DNA of 64,000 nt, from the NCBI GenBank assembly GCA_015179025.1, contig WHUX01000008.1, positions 434,001 to 498,000 on the forward strand. Direction: 5' to 3'. The notes under the pieces are model-generated. The model worked only from the letters and a program-made list of their open reading frames with translations, was not told the origin of the DNA and made no database searches. Origin of the DNA: Terfezia claveryi. Taxonomy: Eukaryota > Ascomycota > Pezizomycetes > Pezizales > Pezizaceae. The position numbers and the translations under genes were made by a program. The number at the start of each line of letters is the position of its first letter. Within the stretch, counting starts at the first letter, position 1. Positions 51,917 through 61,578 of the stretch are shown piece by piece.

Positions 51917-52487
51917 ATAGCATCATACGACAGTTTCTAAGCAATAAGCACGATTACTTCTTCCTTTATCTCCCCAAGATTCTTGCACATAAACTCGTAA
52001 TCTTACACCAGTCAGGTGGGAGGTGTATCCATCCAGGCGGATATTCATTCGTGTCTGGTGGTTATGTATACTGAGATGCAGGGTCCTGTCAACTACTCTC
52101 TTCATCCTTCACCAACTGTGAGTAATAATTCCACTAGTGGGGAAACTCTGACACAAAATGTATCATTCTCGGATTGAGCAGAGCTGGACATTATGTACAG
52201 TACATGTACCGTACACTCTCCAGTTTTTTAAAAGTTACTTATGCCCCGCTACACCCGGCGAAGCAAGCTTGGCGCTAGGTTTAGGTGCATACTTCTTGGC
52301 CTTCACACTATTCTAATTGAGGAAATTAATCGGCACAAGAACTTTGAAGAATTGAACCTATTGTTCAGTAAGGCCCCACCACGTCCACAAACACGCTCAG
52401 TTGCAACCAGGCCAAAATACCATCCTGTACACTCGAGAATCACGCATTGGGAGACAAGAGACAAACGCCCATCCTCTTAACAATATC

Positions 52488-55400
52488 ATGGCAGATATCC
52501 AGACAGTCGCTGCGTTGCTGGAACAATCTCTAGACCCGGCAACCAGCAAGCAAGGTATGAATGTGCTGCTGTTCTTACCAGGGACTTAAACGCTGCATAT
52601 ATCCCCCTTGATTCTTTGGACCGGGGATTGCACAATTCCTTGGAACAATTTGCTAATTGTCGTGCGAATAGCGGAACAATCCTTGAGGTCCTTCGAAGCT
52701 ACCCAAGGGTTCTCACTCACCCTGCTGCAGATAGTTGCGTCGGACCAGCTCAACCAGAAAACACGTCTCGCCGCAGCTTTGTTTTTCAAGAATTTCATCA
52801 GGCGGAACTGGACGGTGAGCATCACCTTTGCTTTCTCACCTCGATTGTGGAAGCTTATGCTGTAATTTATTAGGATGAAGAAGGTCGCCACCGTTTACCG
52901 CCGACCGATGTCACCGCTGTCAAACGAGAAATCGTTGGACTTATGATTACAGTCCCATATCTCCTTCAAGTACAACTGGGAGAGGCCATCAGCATCATTG
53001 CCGATAGTGATTTTTACACGAAATGGGACACATTGGTCGATGTGCGCAGTCCCCAGCCCCATATTCAGCCATTCAACCTAACAGTTGCCAGGACCTCGTC
53101 TCTCGCCTGACCCCTTCTGATACTGCCGTCAACAATGGCGTGCTTACAGTGGCTCATTCGATCTTCAAAAGATGGCGACCTCTGTTCAGGTCCGATGCAT
53201 TGTTCACGGAAATAAACCATGTGTTGGACCGGTTTTGCGCTCCTTTCCTCAGTCTGCTACAGGTTAGTCTTTCTTACCTTTATGAGCTCTCCTTTTGATA
53301 CTGACGTTATTGATACAGGCTACAGACCAGCTCATTGACCAAAACAAGGATAATAAGCAGGCTTTAACTGGCCTATTCCAGACACTGAACCTGCTCCTCA
53401 AAATTTTTTTTGACCTTAATTGCCAAGATCTTCCCCCCCCTTCGAAACCAACATCAAGTCAATTATGTCTATATTTCACAAATACCTTGCATATACCAAC
53501 CCATTGCTTGAAACAGATGATGATGAGGAATCGGGACCATTGGAGAGAGTCAAAGCTGCCATTTGCGAGATTTTGGTTCTCTACACTCACAAATATGAAG
53601 ATATTTTCGAAGACTTACTTCAAGGCTTCGTTAACTCGACATGGATACTTCTCACAAGCATTGGACTTAAGCAGAAATACGATATTGTATGTATTTCTTG
53701 CAGTGCACAATCTGATGTAGTACTGAGCACGTGACTACAGCTCGTGAGCAAAGCTCTTCAATTCCTGACGGCTGTTTCCAAAAACAGGAAACACGCAGAG
53801 AACTTCAATTCGGCAAATGTATTGGAGCAGGTTGTTGAGAAAATTATTCTACCTAATATGTCTCTCAGATGTATGTTACCCTGAGCCACGTGCTTATTCA
53901 GACTACTAAGTTATAGAAACAGCATCTGATGAGGAACTTTTTGAGGATGATCCAATTGAATTTATCCGACGAGATATTGACGGCTCCGACAGCGACACTC
54001 GGAGGAGAGCGGCGACTGACTTTTTGAGGCGATTGATGGAACAATTTGAAAAATCCGTCACAGAGGTTGTCTCAAAGTACATCAACCACTATCTGCAAGA
54101 ATATAATAAGGATCCCAGAGGGAACTGGAGGTGTAATGATACCGCATTGTATTTGTTTACGTCAATCGCTATCAAGGGAACCGTATCCACACTCGGTGTT
54201 ACCTCTACAAACTTGCTGGTTGATGTAGTGGATTTTTTCACAAGGCATGTTGCAGCTAACTTAGTGGCACCTTTTGAGAATGTGCATCCAATCCTCAAAG
54301 TTGATGCTATCAGATATCTCCATACTTTCAGAAGCCAGGTACGTTTACATATCCATTTTTGGGGGAATGCATTCGCTCATCAATCCTCTTGTCCATTCAT
54401 AGATGACCAAAGACCAACTCTCAGACGCATTTCCCCTCTTGGTGAAACATCTCTTGGCGTCAAATTATGTTGTATATACATATACCGCAATCACCCTGGA
54501 GCGCATACTCGCCATGTCTATTGAAGGACAACCAATGTTCAAGCCCGATGAAATCATCGGTTTCGCAAAGGAGATGTTGACTCAACTTTTCCGCCTCATT
54601 TATGCACAAGGGCAGACTCCCGAGAAGATCGCAGAAAATGAATATCTGATGAAGTGTGTGATGAGGATCTTAATTGTTGCTCGAGAAACAACAGCGCCTC
54701 ACACCCAGCTCATTTTGGGTGAATTAATAAAGATCATGGCTGAGACCGCTAAAAATCCAAGCAATCCACGGTTCAACCACTATTGCTTCGAAAGTGTCGG
54801 TGCGGTTATCAGGTGAGTGTGTCTCAATATTAATACATGGAGACGTAGATATTGATAGTGGCCTAGATTCGTCGCCCCGGTCCAACCAGTATACCTGGAA
54901 TCCACTCTTGACACCCCATTCATGTCAATATTGAGTGAAGATGTTCAAGGTAGAGGTGGTCCATTGCTGCAGGGCTGGGGTCTTGCTGACATAACGTCAC
55001 AGAGTTCATACCATACGTTTTCCAGTTACTTGCTCTGCTTATTGAGAGTAACCCTTCAGCCCCGCTGCCCGAAAGATACCAGGCACTGATAGGTCCCCTA
55101 CTCGCTCCAGTTCTCTGGGAGTCTAGGGGCAACGTTCCTGCTCTTGTTCGACTACTCCAGGCTATTACCGCACGTGCAGTCACTGTCATAATTGCACAAG
55201 GAAAATTGGAACCAATCTTGGGTATATTCCAGAAGCTCATTTCCTCAAAACTCAACGAAGCACATGCTTTTGACCTTCTTGAGGGCATCATCGTCAACTT
55301 TCAAGTGTATGCTATTCCTCGGATCAGTTGTACATTCCCAAACTAACAATGCTATAGGCACACATTGCAGCCGTATTGGAAACAAATTTTCATCATCCTA

Positions 55401-55961
55401 TTCACTCGCTTAAATAGCTCGAAGACACCAGTCTTTGCCCAACGCTTTGCCAGGTTTTTCTATTTCCTAGTTCATAGGGAGAAAGAGGGAGCTGGCCCAG
55501 ATTTTGCTATTAAGGCAATGGATGAAGTTCAAGCCAATATTTTTGGTCAAGTCTTCATGATGTTCATTCTTCCTGATACATTGGACCTCCAGAAACCGCA
55601 AGATAGGAAACTTGCTATCATTGGGCTTACCAAGCTACTTCTCACATCAACCGCAGTTATGGTGCCACCGTATAGCAAAGTACGACCAGATGCCGCAATA
55701 ACGTTAGCTAAATTGGTAGCACGTCCTGAGGTCCCTCAGGGACCTGCCGGTGCAGATGATCTATCACATGAGGCAGACCTTGACGAGATGGGCTTTGCCG
55801 TTACCTTCTCCACACTAAACACAACAAAGAAACCAGCAACAGACCCCGCACCAGAGGTACCCATGTCAGGTGTGAGGGCCTGGGTTATAGAGAATTTCAA
55901 AAACTCACCAGGGGGAGCAATGGATTGGTTGCCAGTGGAGGCTATGTCCTTGTTGGGGTAA
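52488..55961 (+). CDS. CSE1: importin-alpha re-exporter Cse1 (CAS/exportin-2), with one apparent frameshift
   Basis: Karyopherin that returns importin-alpha to the cytoplasm with RanGTP; essential in yeast. Eleven exons: 52488-52554, 52672-52814, 52874-53041, 53092-53262, 53319-53686, 53741-53870, 53911-54338, 54403-54812, 54867-54949, 55003-55306 and 55358-55961. They give about 958 residues, close to yeast Cse1 (960). Landmarks are AEQSLRSFEATQGF and LAAALFFKNFIRRNW (importin-N domain), ELFEDDPIEFIRRDIDGSD, RHKLPPTDV-like HRLPPTDVTAVK and the conserved C-terminal NTTKKPATDPAPEV region. In exon 5 the frame changes at a run of eight C (53433-53440) between CQDLPP and FETNIKSIM. One extra C would restore the family sequence. 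There is no GT donor nearby, so splicing cannot explain it. A sequencing or assembly error is most likely. Confidence 0.92.
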
Positions 55962-56201
55962 TAGTAAATGGTTCGAGGATGCCTGATAATTTGTGAGATG
56001 GCATATTAGCGGCCTAGAATACTTAAGTAGTTATAGCAAGATTTAGTGAATCTTCAAAGATATCTTTTCCTTGCCCTCTCGTTGGATATCCCCCGACCCG
56101 TCTCCACGTGATACTGTATGATGGGGCCGTCAGCGCCTCGCAATGTTGTCTCATGCAGAAGTCGACAACATGCGCCCTAGACGAAGTAGTCTGCACCCCA
56201 C

Positions 56202-56383
56202 GCCCGAATGGCCTAACGGTAAGGCGCATCACATACATCGAGTTTCGGTTCCGGCGCTCCTTTTTGGAATATGGGAAGGGATACATAAAAGTTATTTCTG
56301 CTTTGGTACGGTTCTGGTTTGGGGTGTTTCGGGTGGAAAAGAAATGATGTGATGAGACCAGAGTTCGACTCTCTGTTTGGGCG
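56202..56383 (+). tRNA. intron-containing tRNA, anticodon unresolved
   Basis: The acceptor stem GCCCGAA (56202-56208) pairs with TTTGGGC (56376-56382). The D arm reads TGGCCTAACGGTAAGGCG (A box). The anticodon stem CATCA (56227-56231) pairs with TGATG (56350-56354). The T arm CAGAG-TTCGACT-CTCTG contains the B box. An intron of about 111 nt lies in the anticodon loop. The stem extends three more pairs into the loop (CAT/ATG), as in pre-tRNA. By this folding residue 33 would be A, which is abnormal, so I cannot name the anticodon. The D arm and G73 look most like fungal tRNA-Arg. A T7 Pol III terminator follows directly. It could be a decaying copy. Confidence 0.65.
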
Positions 56384-56387
56384 CGCA

Positions 56388-56394
56388 TTTTTTT
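56388..56394 (+). terminator. RNA polymerase III terminator of the intron-containing tRNA
   Basis: A run of seven T begins five bases after the predicted tRNA 3' end, followed by longer T-rich sequence. This is the standard Pol III stop signal. Confidence 0.7.
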
Positions 56395-56441
56395 CCTTTT
56401 TTTTTTTTCCCCTTCACGCAACTCCAGCCAACTTAACCACG

Positions 56442-57653
56442 ATGCGATTCAAAAGCTCCATCAAGAACATATCAACCTTTACTAGTACTATCAAGCATCT
56501 CGCCCACCCGTAGAATATTTTGGCTGACATTTTAATGCGTAGAACTCACAAGCTCATTAAGCTCGCTGGGGAAAACAGCATGGATGAAATTGGAGCCCGA
56601 GGAGGTTCGGTTCACGATTATTCCCGATCAGGGGACACAGGTTTGGGCGTATGCTCTATGTTTCGATCAGCGCTCTAATGGAGCAACTAACATATCTGGA
56701 TCTCTTTTGCAGCGTTATACACATTGTCCGTTGCCGGTACTCTCACAAAACTCGGGAGCGCTGACCGCGTGGCCAGGATACACTCTTTGATGACTATCGG
56801 ATAGCGTCGGCAGCGCAGAATGTCATCAATCTCCAGCTTTCACTTGATACCCTCCACCGAGCACTCCGGTCTGCATATTCGGCGTCAGATGCCTCGATAC
56901 GCCTTACGAAGCGAGCGTCCGATGGGGCACCGGTCCTCTGCCTCACAATAACGACTATGACATCTTCTTCACGACTTTCGGCGCCGGTTCTGTCTAGCGG
57001 GAATACTACCGTCACTCAGGAGGTGCCCGTGAAAGTCCTCAGTGCGTCCAACGTCGTAGACCTAGTCGAGCCTACTTGTCCAGAACCAGACGTGCATATC
57101 ATCCTGCCGCCTCTATCTCAGCTCAGGGCTATCTCGGAGAGATTCAACAGGCTAACGGGATCTTCAAGTGTTTCTGATAGCCATAGACTACTGTTATCGG
57201 CGAATATGCAGGGGGAGTTTAAGATGCAGATTGAGACAGATGTGGTGAAGGTGGAGAGTTTGTTTAGAGGTTTGGTCAATCCGGAGCTGGACCCTATGCA
57301 GATTGAGGGGGGGATTGAGAATCACCCGAGTACAAGGAGGGATAGAGCGGAGTTTGCGGAGGTTAGGGTTGAGGGGAAGGAGTGGGTGAGATTGTTAAAG
57401 GTTTATAGTATTGCAAAGAGGGTTATTGCTTGTGGGTAGATTTTTCCTAGATGATGAGAGTGTGGGTACTAATATATTGGGCTCAGGTTTTTGTGTGGGG
57501 CATGCATTGGTGCTTTATGTCTATCTGACAGACATAGACGAGGATCATTCTGCAGTCTTGACGGTATGTGATGCCCCATCCCGATGCACAGAATTCCTTG
57601 GTAAATGCTAACATGTTAGCAATTAGTACTATATGAGCTCGTACAGTGCATAG
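56442..57653 (+). CDS. HUS1: checkpoint clamp subunit Hus1
   Basis: Member of the Rad9-Rad1-Hus1 (9-1-1) DNA-damage clamp in the nucleus. Six exons (56442-56484, 56543-56648, 56713-56725, 56777-57431, 57487-57563, 57627-57653) give 306 residues exactly in frame. The start MRFKSSIKNISTFTKLTSSL and then LGKTAWMKLEPEEVRFTIIP are hallmarks of the family. Exon 3 is a 13-nt microexon, needed to link QVWA to DTLFDDYRIAS. The C-terminus GHALVLYVYLTDIDEDHSAV followed by the tail YYMSSYSA is recovered only by two further introns. Stopping at the first in-frame TAG (57437-57439) would lose it. The donor of intron 3 (GTCCGT) and that of intron 4 (GTGGGT) are weak. The gene starts 58 bases after the tRNA end. 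Confidence 0.92.
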
Positions 57654-57863
57654 GCTATTGAACAATAACAATATAAGAAGGGCATTTGTAACTCTCTTGA
57701 CCGTGATGTATTTAGAAATATATCACTTACGTATTCAAGAGTCATAACCAAGTACACGTCTATAAGTTTTTTCTTTCTCTATATTCAATGATCCCACGTA
57801 TTATTGCCCCACTGTGGAACCGCCCTCCCATGGGCTCCTCGAGGCTGCTTGGTATGCAACTCT

Positions 57864-57907
57864 CAACTGGGATTAGTAGGGTACAACTGGGATTAGTAGG
57901 GTACAAC
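57864..57907. repeat. 20-bp tandem duplication
   Basis: CAACTGGGATTAGTAGGGTA occurs twice head to tail without mismatch (57864-57883, 57884-57903), followed by CAAC as the start of a third unit. It lies between HUS1 and tRNA-Thr. Confidence 0.9.
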
Positions 57908-58058
57908 CTCCTTCAGGCCAGTTGCTCTGTGGAACTAACCATTGGGACCCAGGATTTGCTGGACTTCTGGGATTGCAATAACCTCCACGAAGCATAGTTC
58001 AGGGTAACTCATTCTGATACAAAAAGACAAAAATGAATTGGAAAAAAAGACAATAAAT

Positions 58059-58064
58059 AAAAAA
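58059..58064 (-). terminator. RNA polymerase III terminator of tRNA-Thr
   Basis: A run of six T on the minus strand, 11 bases after the 3' end of the tRNA. Confidence 0.65.
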
Positions 58065-58075
58065 GCTAAGTCAGC

Positions 58076-58148
58076 TGCTCACACTGTGATTCGAACACAG
58101 GATCTCGTCATTACTAGTGACGCGCTTTACCAACTAAGCCATGCGAGC
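58076..58148 (-). tRNA. tRNA-Thr(AGT), no intron
   Basis: 73 nt with a full cloverleaf. The acceptor GCTCGCA pairs with TGTGAGC and the discriminator is A. The D arm is GGCTTAGTTGGTAAAGCG. The anticodon arm is CGTCA-CTAGTAA-TGACG with anticodon AGT. The T arm is CTGTG-TTCGAAT-CACAG. CCA is not encoded, as expected in a eukaryote. Confidence 0.96.
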
Positions 58149-58347
58149 TGAAGATGTTATTCCGGACGATATTATCGAAATTGAACTGATGTAAATGATT
58201 GGAAGGGGGCTCTTCACGTGATACGAACTGCATAGCTAAGCATCCTCACGCTAAAGTTGTCAATCTTGGCTCCCGCAAAAATCCCATCCCAATCCCCATA
58301 ATTTAGCAATTCACCCATCAGGCCGGTTACAACTCGTTCCCACCATC

Positions 58348-59507
58348 ATGGCATCGGACGAGATCATCTGGGATGTCATAGCCCACCAATTCTGTTCTTT
58401 CAAACTGAAGTAGGCTTCCCTTTGAAACTTTCTCTAAACCTGCTCACCATGGGGATAGGACCGACAAAGCCCAGAACTTCTGCCGGAATGAATACAACGT
58501 GACGGGCCTCTGTAACAGGCAATCGTGCCCCTTGGCTAACTCCCGTTACGCCACGATCAGGTCGCAGAATGGGGTCAATTACCTATACATGAAGACCATC
58601 GAGCGGGCACATATGCCATCGAAACTTTGGGAAAGGATCAAGCTCTCGGAGAACTATGTTACCGCACTGAAGCAGATTGACGACCGATTAATTTACTGGC
58701 CGAATTTCCTAATCCACAAATGCAAGCAGCGGTTGACAAGGCTTGTGCAGGTGGCGATCCAGAGTAGGAAGTTGGCGGCGGAGGAGAAGAGGTTGGGGGA
58801 AAAGCTGGTGGGGATGCCGAATAAGGTGAGGAGGAGGGAGAGGACGAGGGAGAGGAAGGCGTTGGCGGCGGCGAAGTTGGAGAGGAGTATTGAGAAGGAA
58901 CTGGTGGAGAGGTTGAAGAGTGGAGCGTATGGGGATAAGCCGTTGAATGTGGATGAGAGTATTTGGAAGAAGGTGTTGAAAGGGTTGGAGAGGCAGGGGG
59001 AGGCAGAGGGGGATGTGGATGTGGATGAGCTTGAGAGGGAGGAGGAGGGGGAGGAGGAGGAGGAGGGGGAGGAGGAGAATGAGGAGGAAGAAGATGGCGA
59101 GATTGAGTATGTTAGTGGGGATGAGGAGTTTGAGGAGGAGGCGGAGGAGATGGCAGATTTGGAGGATTGGCTAGGGGGGAGTGGGGCGAGTGAGTTTGAG
59201 GAGGATAGTGAGGATGAGGAGACGGACAGTGAGGAGGACAGCGAGGATGAGGATGAGAGTAGTGAGGAGGCTATGGAGAAGGGTGCGAGGGTCGTCAAGA
59301 AGGGCAAGGTGGATGATAGCAAGAAGAGGAAGAGAGGGAAGACTGTACAACAACCGAGGAAGCGTGAGTTTCACCTAATCCTACCCACCAGGCCTGTGTA
59401 CAGACCTCTAACATCACATCTTGTGCTCAGGCGGCGCAAGAGTCGAAATCGAGTACGAAAACGAAATGGGAAAACAATCAGTTTCAGCGAGGAATTTGGC
59501 GTTCTAG
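58348..59507 (+). CDS. MAK16: 60S ribosome biogenesis factor Mak16
   Basis: Nucleolar protein needed for pre-60S particles with Rpf1, Nsa1 and Rrp1. Three exons (58348-58409, 58459-59363, 59431-59507) give 347 residues in frame. It opens with [19 protein letters not shown] and continues [20 protein letters not shown], the conserved Cys-containing N-terminus, then [20 protein letters not shown] and [14 protein letters not shown]. About residues 200-290 are an acidic Glu/Asp tract, followed by a Lys/Arg patch likely to act in nucleolar localisation. The short last exon encodes [13 protein letters not shown], matching the family's end, so the long readthrough after the second donor is not used. 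Antisense of the acidic tract gives a false Ser-rich frame. Confidence 0.95.
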
Positions 59508-60062
59508 GAATTCCAGATATACTTATAATTTGGTGCTGCGGGATTGTGGCATGCAGTCCGTGCCCTCTTTTTTTTTTTTTTTTTTTTTTCCCTTTCTTTT
59601 CTTTACTTGACTTGTTTCCTATGTATCCTATTTGTACCCTTTCTTCCATCGAGAGGAGGAGGGGGAGGGGGGAGGGTAATTATGACAATGTCTTACCTGC
59701 CGGCAGATATAGCAATCTCAATCTGCCTGTAGAAGGCTTATTTGTGATATTCTCTTGAGGCTACAGCCTTCACAAAAAACTCGTATAAAATAAAATCATA
59801 TAAACTCGTATTGATTGTTGATCGAGTGCTGGGTCAAGCCCGTCGTTGTTGTGTCCATATATATCTGCGACTTTTCATCCGTGGAGATCTGCGCCCCATC
59901 CCTTCAAGGTCCTGCCCGCAACACAACAACCACGACTCGACGGTCCGGCTCCACACCTATCTTCTCAACAGCACGCAGCTTCAGCCAGGGCCATCATTCG
60001 AAATCTCGTTTCCGTCATATCGGTATATACCAGCGCGAGCTAGCCAAAGAGACTTCTACACT

Positions 60063-60130
60063 AGCACACGACACACGACACACGACATACGACACACGAC
60101 ATACGGCACAGGACGTAGACACACGACACC
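60063..60130. repeat. ACACGAC heptamer array in the MSO1-like 5' leader
   Basis: About six units of ACACGAC/ATACGAC in the region just upstream of the MSO1-like start codon, probably in the 5' UTR. It looks like a young imperfect minisatellite. Confidence 0.75.
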
Positions 60131-60250
60131 CACCAACGCAAGCAAGCAAAGCAATCAACCAATCCCTCCGCTTCCCATCGATACCTCTCTACTTTTGGGT
60201 CCATCAGCCTCTCCCCCTTACATTCATTAACACCCGCCACACCTCCCACA

Positions 60251-61141
60251 ATGTTCTCCTCCCTCGTAACCGCCACCAAAACCCGCTACGCCTCTCTTCG
60301 TGCCGGCGACGAAGCTGATGGCGACACTGAAGACGACTCACACATCTCCCGCGTCCTGCGGACCTACTACACCGAGCAAGGCCGCCCGTTCCCCACCTGG
60401 CTTGGTGGCGGCCCTCAAGTCCAACAGCATCAACAGCAGCAGCAAGGCGTAAGTCTCCGGCGTGGGCAAAACCCCGGTGGGCCCCAGCAAGGAGTCAAGA
60501 ATACTCTAAGCGACATCTGGGACACGCCTGCGAATCAGCAGAGGCCTGGTGCGCCTGCCGTGGCGCCGCAGGGACAGGGGCAGAAGCCGGCAGAGGGAAT
60601 GAATAAGATGAGGTTTTTTAGGAGGGATCAGGGGGGGAGTAATGGGCCCCAGCAGATGCAGCATGGTCATCAGTACCAAGCGAGCTCGGGTTACGATGAG
60701 CCCCCGCCGAACCACGCCGCGCAGAGTACTATTAAAGATCGACTATGGAGTAATCGCGGTGTAGGGAATCATGCTACTGCGGGAAGGACGCCGAGTCCCC
60801 AGTTATCTGCTTCAACGCCACCACCGCAGCCGCAGCAGCAGTACCAGGCATATAATGGGGGAAGTAGTGCAAGTAAGGGATATAGTGCCAGGGATAAGAG
60901 TCCTGCGAGGGGGAATGGGTATGGTGGGAATGGGGGTAGAGGTGGTAGCGATAGGCCGGTGATGAGCTCAACAATTAGCTTTAGTCAAGACAATTATGAG
61001 TATGGGGGCTATGGGGGGCATAGTGGGGCTGGGGGCAGCGCGGGAGGGAGTACTGGAGGTTCGTCGGGGGGCCATAAGAAGAGGGCGCCGCTTGCAGGGG
61101 GAAAGGTTGGGCTGCCGAGTGGGCCGAGGATGCATCGATAA
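60251..61141 (+). CDS. Mso1-like protein with N-terminal Sec1-binding region
   Basis: A single-exon protein of 296 residues. The first 65 or so residues (FSSLVTATKTRYASLRAG, then EDDSHISRVLRTYYTEQGRP and FPTWLG) match the Sec1-binding segment shared by fungal Mso1 homologues. Mso1 bridges Sec1, Sec4 and membrane at exocytic sites. The remaining two-thirds is low complexity: Gln runs, then NTLSDIWDTP and STIKDRLWS motifs that recur in filamentous-fungal members, and a Gly/Ser-rich end. The start is the first ATG after a C/A-rich leader. Yeast Mso1 is shorter (210 residues). Identity rests on the N-terminal block. Confidence 0.8.
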   Translation: MFSSLVTATKTRYASLRAGDEADGDTEDDSHISRVLRTYYTEQGRPFPTWLGGGPQVQQHQQQQQGVSLRRGQNPGGPQQGVKNTLSDIWDTPANQQRPGAPAVAPQGQGQKPAEGMNKMRFFRRDQGGSNGPQQMQHGHQYQASSGYDEPPPNHAAQSTIKDRLWSNRGVGNHATAGRTPSPQLSASTPPPQPQQQYQAYNGGSSASKGYSARDKSPARGNGYGGNGGRGGSDRPVMSSTISFSQDNYEYGGYGGHSGAGGSAGGSTGGSSGGHKKRAPLAGGKVGLPSGPRMHR

Positions 61142-61578
61142 GGGGGCTATTTTTAGTTTATGATAGAGCAGAGGGGTTCCATATTGAAGAGTTGGACCGG
61201 GAGTGGGCGTGCATAGATCTCTAGTAGAGTTTGGAATTGAGGGTGGGGTGGGGGGGGGGATATCCAGCTTCATACCAGTTTATGATTCTGATGAAACGGT
61301 GTTTTAATGTTTTGTTTTCTTTGCTAGACTTTTTGTTACATGATGCTTGCTTGCTTTCTTTAAGACACCTTGTCTGTTTTTCTTTTTTGTGGGGTGTATT
61401 TGTGGATGAAATGTGTATATGATTGTTTGATGGCAATTTGAATAAATATACCTTTTATTTTTTTTTCTTTCTTTTTTTTTTTTTCTTTTCTTATGTGAGT
61501 AGAGCATTGTACTTAACGTCATTGTTTTTCCTTTCTTTTTATTAGGGTAACATTAAGACTACTGTACATTAACATCTA

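Larger units (their letters stand above)
50102..52487. other. intergenic region TSC2-CSE1 with two element copies
   Basis: Divergent promoters of TSC2 and CSE1 must lie at the two ends. No gene is seen in the 2.4 kb. It contains CCCCCCC runs near 51280 and 51366, a near-palindromic GTACAGTACATGTACCGTAC at about 52195-52214, and two oppositely oriented element copies at 51539 and 51902. Confidence 0.6.

Noticed and set aside
58693..59322. Minus-strand Ser-rich open frame of about 209 codons
   Set aside because: It is the complement of the Glu/Asp tract of MAK16.
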